From JAWOJB01 sp046484325 (GTDB lineage Bacteria; Actinomycetota; Acidimicrobiia; Spongiisociales; ZC4RG35): DNA of 26,930 bases. Shown one piece after another: positions 22,518 through 26,930 of the stretch. The DNA is taken from the NCBI GenBank assembly GCA_046484325.1, contig JAWOJB010000034.1:1-26930 (forward strand), written 5' to 3'. A model generated the notes under the pieces. The model worked only from the letters and a program-made list of their open reading frames with translations. It made no database searches and was not told the origin of the DNA. Positions within the stretch are counted from its first letter, which is position 1, and each line of letters begins with the position of its first letter. The position numbers and the translations under genes are program-made.

Positions 22518-23375
22518 TCATCGCCCCTTGGGATGCCAGACGGTCTTCGTCTCGGTGAACGCCGCGATCTGAAAGGGGCTCTGGGCGGTGTCCCAGTCGG
22601 GCTCGGCAGCGGGCCGGAGCACCCGGGTGACACCCTCAGCCGCCGCCTCCTCGAGCGACGCCACCATCCCGGCGGGGGCGCCCGCCAGGTCGATCCCGTC
22701 GACGTCGAGGTGCGAGGCCATCCAGGGGGCCAGCTCCTCGGCCGATCCGGTCAGGATGTTCACGACCCCGGCGGGCACGTCGGCGGTGGCGAGCGCCTCG
22801 GCGAACGTGACCGCCGGCATCGGCCGGCTGGGCGACGCCACCACCACGGCGGTGTTCCCGCCCACCAGCACCGGGGCCAGTCGGGAGACGAGGCCGAGCA
22901 GGGCGGGCCGGTCGGGGGCGATCACCCCCACCACGCCCACCGGCTCGGGGGTCGAGATGTTGAAGTAGGGGCCGGCCACCGGGTTGAGGTTGCCGAACAC
23001 CTGGGGGAACTTGTCGCACCAGCCGGCATACCAGACGATCCGGTCGATCGCCTGCTCCACCTCCCGGGAGGCCTCCTTGCGGCCCAGCCCGCCCAGGCGG
23101 AGCTGGCCGACGAACGTGTCGGAACGGTCCTCGACCATCTCGGCGATCCGGTACAGGACCTGGCCCCGGTTGTAGCCGGTCCGCCCGGACCACCCCCCGA
23201 GGGCGGTGCGAGCGGCCCGCACGGCGTCGCGCAGGTCCTTCCGGGAGGCGAGCGCCACCCGGGCCACCACCTCGCCGGCGGCGTCGAGGGCGGGGTAGCT
23301 GCGGCCCGACTCGGAGCGGGGGAAGTCCCCGCCGATGTAGAGCTTGTAGGTCTTGCGGACGTCGAGCCGGGTCAC
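22518..23375 (-). CDS. Truncated, non-catalytic aldehyde dehydrogenase-like protein (ALDH16 C-half-like)
   Basis: This 285-aa protein starts with GTG at 23375, overlapping the stop of the upstream ALDH as GTGA, with GGAGG 4 nt before it. It begins TRLDVRKTYKLYIGGDFPRSESGRS and follows the ALDH N-terminal NAD-binding half (APDRPALLGLVSRLAPVLVGGNTAVVV, GVVNILTG). It ends about where the catalytic domain of a normal ALDH would begin. The ELGGK glutamate and the catalytic cysteine segment are absent, and the usual PWNFP is replaced by APDRPA. It does not look like decay: the frame is intact and translationally coupled. It resembles the second, inactive ALDH module of ALDH16, here as a separate gene, and may form a complex with the full ALDH. 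Confidence 0.88.
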   Translation of the reverse strand: MTRLDVRKTYKLYIGGDFPRSESGRSYPALDAAGEVVARVALASRKDLRDAVRAARTALGGWSGRTGYNRGQVLYRIAEMVEDRSDTFVGQLRLGGLGRKEASREVEQAIDRIVWYAGWCDKFPQVFGNLNPVAGPYFNISTPEPVGVVGVIAPDRPALLGLVSRLAPVLVGGNTAVVVASPSRPMPAVTFAEALATADVPAGVVNILTGSAEELAPWMASHLDVDGIDLAGAPAGMVASLEEAAAEGVTRVLRPAAEPDWDTAQSPFQIAAFTETKTVWHPKGR

Positions 23376-24844
23376 ATCCCCTCCACGGCCAGGTACGGGA
23401 GCAGGCCGTGGCGGCCGCCCTCCCGCCCGAACCCCGAGTCCTTGTACCCGCCGAAGGGCGAGGTCGGGTCGAACTTGTTGTAGGTGTTGGCCCAGACCAC
23501 CCCGCTCGCCAGCCGGTCGGCCATCCACAGAATGCGAGAGCCCTTGGAGGTCCACACCCCGGCGGCCAGCCCATAGGGGGTGTTGTTGGCGAGCTCCACC
23601 GCCTCGTCGGGGGTGCGGAAGGTGAGGACCGAGAGCACCGGCCCGAAGATCTCCTCCTGGGCGATCCGGTGGCTCTGGGCGACACCGGTGAAGACGGTGG
23701 GCCGGAAGAAGAACCCGCGGGCCGGTAGCTCGCAGGCCGGCTGGAACATCTCGGCGCCCGCTGCCCGGCCCGCCTCGACCAGATCCTCGATCTTGGCCAG
23801 CTGCTCGGCCGAGTTGATCGCCCCCACGTCGGTGTTCTTGTCGAGCGGGTCGCCGACCCGCAGGGTCTCGACCCGGCGCCGGAGCTTCTCGACGAAGCGG
23901 TCGTGGATCGTCTCCTGGACGAGCAGCCGCGACCCGGCGCAGCAGACGTGGCCCTGGTTGAAGAAGATCCCGTCGACCACGCCCTCCACTGCCTGGTCGA
24001 ACGGGGCGTCATCGAAGACGACGTGGGCACCCTTCCCGCCCAGCTCGAGGGTCAGGCGCTTGCCGCTCCCGGCGGTGGCCCGCCGGATCGCCTTGCCCAC
24101 CTCGGTCGAGCCGGTGAACGCCACCTTGTCGACGTCGGTGTGGGAGACCACCGCCGCCCCGGTGGTGCCGCCCCCGGTGACGATGTTGAGAACCCCGGGG
24201 GGCAACCCGGCCTCGGCGGCGAGCTCGGCGAAGGCGAGGGCCGAGAGCGGCGTCGTCTCGGCCGGCTTGAGCACCACCGTGTTGCCGGTGGCCAGCGCCG
24301 GGGCCACCTTCCAGGCGAGCATCAGCAGCGGGAAGTTCCAGGGGATCACCTGTCCGGCCACCCCCAGCGGCCGGGGGTCGAGGCCGGGGAAGGCATACTC
24401 GAGCTTGTCGGCCCAGCCGGCGTGATAGAAGAAGTGGGCGGCCACGAGCGGGAGGTCGACGTCGCGGGACTCGCGGATCGGCTTGCCCCCGTCGATCGTC
24501 TCCAGCACCGCCAGCTCGCGAGAGCGCTCCTGGATCATGCGGGCGATCCGGAACAGGTACTTGGAGCGCTCGGCCCCGGGCAGACGCGACCACGACCGGA
24601 AGGCCTTGCGGGCCGCCCGCACCGCCCGGTCCACGTCCTCGGCGCCCGCCTCGGCCACCTCGGCGAGGGTCTCCTCGGTGGCGGGGTTGACGGTCGGGAA
24701 GTAGCGACCGGCGGCCGGTGGCACAAACTCCCCGTCGATGAACAGGTTGTAGCGCTCGCGGATGGCGGCCAGCCCGGCAGACTCGGGAGCCGGCGCGTAC
24801 TCCCACGACATCCCGGCGGGATGAACGGCGGCGACCTCGTCCAC
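23372..24844 (-). CDS. Aldehyde dehydrogenase (NAD(P)-dependent, complete)
   Basis: This 490-aa enzyme oxidises aldehydes to acids. It has YNLFIDGEFVPP near the N-terminus, the IPWNFPLLMLAWKVAPALATGNTVVLKPAE cofactor region (split here as IPWNFPLLML and KVAPALATGNTVVLKPAE), FTGSTEVGK, LELGGK (general base Glu267) and FFNQGHVCCAGSR (catalytic Cys301). All catalytic parts are present. Two GTG starts are possible: 24850 overlaps the deoC stop as GTGA, while 24844 has GAGGGG at 6 nt and is my choice. It lies between deoC and a truncated ALDH, all translationally coupled. It could oxidise the acetaldehyde released by DeoC; that role is inference from context. Confidence 0.94.
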   Translation of the reverse strand: MDEVAAVHPAGMSWEYAPAPESAGLAAIRERYNLFIDGEFVPPAAGRYFPTVNPATEETLAEVAEAGAEDVDRAVRAARKAFRSWSRLPGAERSKYLFRIARMIQERSRELAVLETIDGGKPIRESRDVDLPLVAAHFFYHAGWADKLEYAFPGLDPRPLGVAGQVIPWNFPLLMLAWKVAPALATGNTVVLKPAETTPLSALAFAELAAEAGLPPGVLNIVTGGGTTGAAVVSHTDVDKVAFTGSTEVGKAIRRATAGSGKRLTLELGGKGAHVVFDDAPFDQAVEGVVDGIFFNQGHVCCAGSRLLVQETIHDRFVEKLRRRVETLRVGDPLDKNTDVGAINSAEQLAKIEDLVEAGRAAGAEMFQPACELPARGFFFRPTVFTGVAQSHRIAQEEIFGPVLSVLTFRTPDEAVELANNTPYGLAAGVWTSKGSRILWMADRLASGVVWANTYNKFDPTSPFGGYKDSGFGREGGRHGLLPYLAVEGM

Positions 24845-24846
24845 GG

Positions 24847-25803
24847 TCACCCCCTCGTGAAGTGGTCGGCGGACTGATAGCGACCGGTCTTCATCCACCG
24901 GATCTGCATGAGCACGTCGTTGAGCAGGGATGAGGCCCCGAACCGGAACCGGTCGGGCGACAACCAGCCAGGCCCCAGCGTCTCGTTGAGCACCACGAGA
25001 TAGCGGATGGCCTCCTTCGAGGTTCGGATCCCCCCGGCCGGCTTCATGCCGATGGCGATCCCGGTGAGGTCGGCGAAGTCGCGGATCGCCTCGAGCATGA
25101 CGAGCGTCACCGGCAGGGTCGCGGCCGGCTGGATCTTGCCCGTGGAGGTCTTGATGAAGTCGGCCCCGGCCGCCATGGCCAGCATCGAGGCCCGTCGTAC
25201 CTCGTCGAGCCCGGGCAGCTCACCGGTCTCGAGGATCACCTTGAGATGGGCCGCCCCGCAGGCTTGCTTGACCGCCCGGATCTCCTCGAACACCTCGAGG
25301 TACCGGCCCGACAGGAAGGCCCCCCGGTCGATCACCATGTCGATCTCGTCGGCTCCCATCGCCGCCACCGCCTCGGTCTCGGCCACCTTCAGCGCGGTGG
25401 GTGCCTGTCCCGACGGGAAGTACGTGGCGACCGACGCCACCCGCACGCCACTCCCCGCCACCGCCTGGCGGGCGGCCGGGACCTGGTTGGGATAGACACA
25501 GACCGCCGCCACCGGGGGGACGGCGGGGTCGAGTGGGTCGGGACGGACGGCCTTGGCCCCCAGCTGGGCGACCCGGCCCGGGGTGTCGGAGCCCTCGAGC
25601 GTGGTGAGGTCCATCATGCGCACGGCCAGCTCGAGTGCCGCCAGCTTCGACTCTCGCTTGATCGACCTGGTCGACAGGGCCCCCACCCGTCCCGCCACGG
25701 CCACCTCGTCGACGCCGGGCACCGAGCGGAGATAGGCGTCGAGCTGGGCGCGGCCGACCTGGCCTGCAAGGGGCGGAGCGGATCGCAGCACGGGGGCGGT
25801 CAC
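24847..25803 (-). CDS. deoC: Deoxyribose-phosphate aldolase, long (eukaryote-like) form
   Basis: This 318-aa class I aldolase cleaves 2-deoxyribose-5-phosphate to acetaldehyde and glyceraldehyde-3-phosphate. The Schiff-base lysine is in ADFIKTSTGK (Lys218), the proton-relay lysine in GMKPAGGIR (Lys254) and the aspartate in ADEIDMVID (Asp155). At 318 residues it is longer than the E. coli enzyme (about 260) and similar in length to the animal enzyme, with an N-terminal extension (about 1-60) and a C-terminal tail ending RWMKTGRYQSADHF. The start is GTG at 25803, 6 nt after a TAGCAT box and without a Shine-Dalgarno, so translation would begin on a leaderless GTG. It leads the deoC-ALDH-ALDH operon. 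Confidence 0.95.
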   Translation of the reverse strand: MTAPVLRSAPPLAGQVGRAQLDAYLRSVPGVDEVAVAGRVGALSTRSIKRESKLAALELAVRMMDLTTLEGSDTPGRVAQLGAKAVRPDPLDPAVPPVAAVCVYPNQVPAARQAVAGSGVRVASVATYFPSGQAPTALKVAETEAVAAMGADEIDMVIDRGAFLSGRYLEVFEEIRAVKQACGAAHLKVILETGELPGLDEVRRASMLAMAAGADFIKTSTGKIQPAATLPVTLVMLEAIRDFADLTGIAIGMKPAGGIRTSKEAIRYLVVLNETLGPGWLSPDRFRFGASSLLNDVLMQIRWMKTGRYQSADHFTRG

Positions 25804-25809
25804 GGCGCC

Positions 25810-25815
25810 ATGCTA
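25810..25815 (-). promoter_or_regulatory. Candidate leaderless -10 box (TAGCAT) for deoC
   Basis: TAGCAT is followed by GGCGCC and then GTG at 25803. It would place the transcription start on the G of the GTG. Confidence 0.45.
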
Positions 25816-25850
25816 GGGACCGGGGCAAGGGCCCGCCCTGACGAGGCCGG

Positions 25851-25856
25851 TACCCT
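25851..25856 (+). promoter_or_regulatory. Candidate leaderless -10 box (TACCCT) for the P450 gene
   Basis: TACCCT is followed by GCTCGC and then ATG at 25863; there is no ribosome site. It shares a 59-nt gap with the divergent deoC promoter. Confidence 0.45.
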
Positions 25857-25862
25857 GCTCGC

Positions 25863-26930
25863 ATGGCCCGACCGCTCGACCATGTCCCCGGGAGCCTCGG
25901 GTTGCCGGTGCTCGGCCAGACCCTGGAGTTCGTCCGCGATGCCCGCGGGCTCGGGGAGCGGCAGCGCCGCGAGCACGGCGACGTGTTCAAGCTGCGGGTG
26001 CTGGGCGTGCCCACCGTGGCCTTCATCACCCCCGGGGCCACCCGGACCATCTACCTCGACCGCGAACAGAACTTCTCGTCGAAGATCGGATGGGACCCGG
26101 CGCTGGGCGTGCTGTTCCGCCGCGGCCTGATGCTGCGGGACTTCGAGGACCACCGGTTCCACCGGCGGGTGATGCAGCAGGCCTTCCGGCGGGAGGCCCT
26201 GGCCGGGTACATGGCCGGTGTCCACGAGGTGATCGACCGCCACCTCACCGGGGTGGGCGACGGCCCGGTGGACGTGTACCGGCTGATGAAGTCGCTCACG
26301 CTCGACGTGGCCGCCGAGGTCTTCGTCGGCGCTTCGCTCGGCGACGGGATCGAGGAGGTGAACCGGGCGTTCGTCGACATGATGGGGGCGGTGATCACCC
26401 CGATCCGGGCCGCCGTACCGGGGACCGCCTACCGGCGGGGCCTCGAGGGCCGGCGCCGGCTCGAGCGCCTCTTCTCCCGGCTGGTGGCCCACCGTCGCAG
26501 CCGCCCCGAGGGGTCCGACCTGCTGTCCCGCCTCTGCCATGCCACCACGGACGAAGGTTCGCCGCTGCCCGACGACGAGGTCGTCGACCACATGATCTTC
26601 CTGCTGCTGGCCGCCCACGACACCACGACCTCCACCCTGGCGGTGATGCTGTGGGAGCTGGCCCGGAACCCCGACTGGCAGAATCGGGTCGTCGACGAGG
26701 TGTCCGGCCTCGACGGCGCCCCGGTCACCCTCGACAACGAGAAGGACCTCGGCGTTGTCGACCGGGTCTTCAAGGAGGCCACCCGCCTCCATCCGCCGGT
26801 CCCGTTCTCACCGCGCGGGGTGCTGCGCGACTGTGAGATCGACGGCTGGCCCATCCCCGGCGGGACGATGATCACCGCCTCCTCGCTGTTGCTGCACCGG
26901 CACCCGGACTGGTGGACCGACCCCGACCGC
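25863..26930 (+). CDS. Cytochrome P450, N-terminal 356 residues (runs off the right edge)
   Basis: The frame is open from ATG 25863 to the window end (exactly 356 codons). It begins MARPLDHVPGSLGLPVLGQT, the proline-rich entry typical of P450s. The C-helix region has DFEDHRFHRRVMQQAF, the I helix FLLLAAHDTTTSTLAVMLWEL (written here in parts: LLLAAHDTTTS then TLAVMLWEL), and the K helix the ExxR motif EATRLHPP. The heme-binding cysteine loop lies beyond the edge. The style recalls the CYP26/CYP120-like class that oxidises retinoids, sterols or other lipids, but the subfamily is uncertain. There is no membrane anchor, so it is probably soluble and needs external redox partners; none are encoded here. 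Confidence 0.93.
   Translation, partial: MARPLDHVPGSLGLPVLGQTLEFVRDARGLGERQRREHGDVFKLRVLGVPTVAFITPGATRTIYLDREQNFSSKIGWDPALGVLFRRGLMLRDFEDHRFHRRVMQQAFRREALAGYMAGVHEVIDRHLTGVGDGPVDVYRLMKSLTLDVAAEVFVGASLGDGIEEVNRAFVDMMGAVITPIRAAVPGTAYRRGLEGRRRLERLFSRLVAHRRSRPEGSDLLSRLCHATTDEGSPLPDDEVVDHMIFLLLAAHDTTTSTLAVMLWELARNPDWQNRVVDEVSGLDGAPVTLDNEKDLGVVDRVFKEATRLHPPVPFSPRGVLRDCEIDGWPIPGGTMITASSLLLHRHPDWWTDPDR

Noticed and set aside
22518..23375. Calling the short ALDH gene a pseudogene
   Set aside because: Its frame is intact, its start is coupled to the upstream gene with a good ribosome site, and its sequence is not eroded. It lacks catalytic residues in the way the inactive ALDH16 module does.
1..26930. 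CRISPR arrays, tRNA, rRNA, integrases, defence islands
   Set aside because: No direct-repeat arrays, cloverleaf-like or rRNA-like stretches, and no recombinase, nuclease-effector or toxin-antitoxin reading frames were seen, apart from the partial DUF222 gene at the edge.

Overview
The window is GC-rich, gene-dense bacterial DNA with almost no intergenic space. The gene order mfd - parvulin lipoprotein - mazG - eno - ftsB/divIC - DUF501 - ppx is a familiar actinobacterial arrangement. Together with the DUF222/13E12-type gene at the left edge, the Ctc/L25-pth pair and many apparently leaderless genes with TA-N3-T -10 boxes, it points to an Actinomycetota chromosome, plausibly an uncultured Acidimicrobiia-like lineage. 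The phylum is fairly safe; the class is inference. I saw no rRNA, tRNA, CRISPR array, insertion sequence or prophage.

Layout. 1-12016 is entirely on the minus strand. In transcription order it holds pgsA, an extended SDR and two hotdog thioesterases (coupled by ATGA overlaps), then mfd, a parvulin lipoprotein, a YabN-type methylase-MazG fusion, enolase, FtsB/DivIC, DUF501 and Ppx/GppA, and finally the start of a DUF222 gene that runs off the left end. 12104-15269 holds convergent glpD and glpK separated by a perfect 12-bp hairpin. 15270-15748 is the only long stretch without a confident gene; it contains the possible tail of a decayed secreted-protein gene. 15749-18114 (minus) holds a VOC protein, pth, rplY/ctc and an alpha/beta hydrolase. 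18159-19784 (plus) holds 6-phosphogluconolactonase and a lipoprotein esterase. A 131-bp palindromic element separates the esterase from a convergent AlkA-type glycosylase. The glycosylase and a GMC/cholesterol-oxidase-like flavoprotein diverge from one 10-bp palindrome that provides both -10 boxes. 22518-25803 (minus) is deoC followed by a complete and a truncated aldehyde dehydrogenase. A cytochrome P450 runs off the right end.

How the genes work together. The left block is housekeeping: phospholipid synthesis, transcription-coupled repair, secretion folding, nucleotide clean-up, glycolysis, division and polyphosphate/(p)ppGpp metabolism. glpK and glpD form a glycerol-to-DHAP route feeding enolase further down glycolysis. 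DeoC plus the aldehyde dehydrogenases can turn deoxyribose-5-phosphate into glyceraldehyde-3-phosphate and an oxidised acetaldehyde product.

Most of the window is ordinary. The points most worth a second look are the palindromic 131-bp element, the apparent ATC start codon of pgsA, the shared palindromic promoter, the consistent leaderless-promoter pattern, the split ALDH16-like pair and the gene remnant near 15.5 kb.
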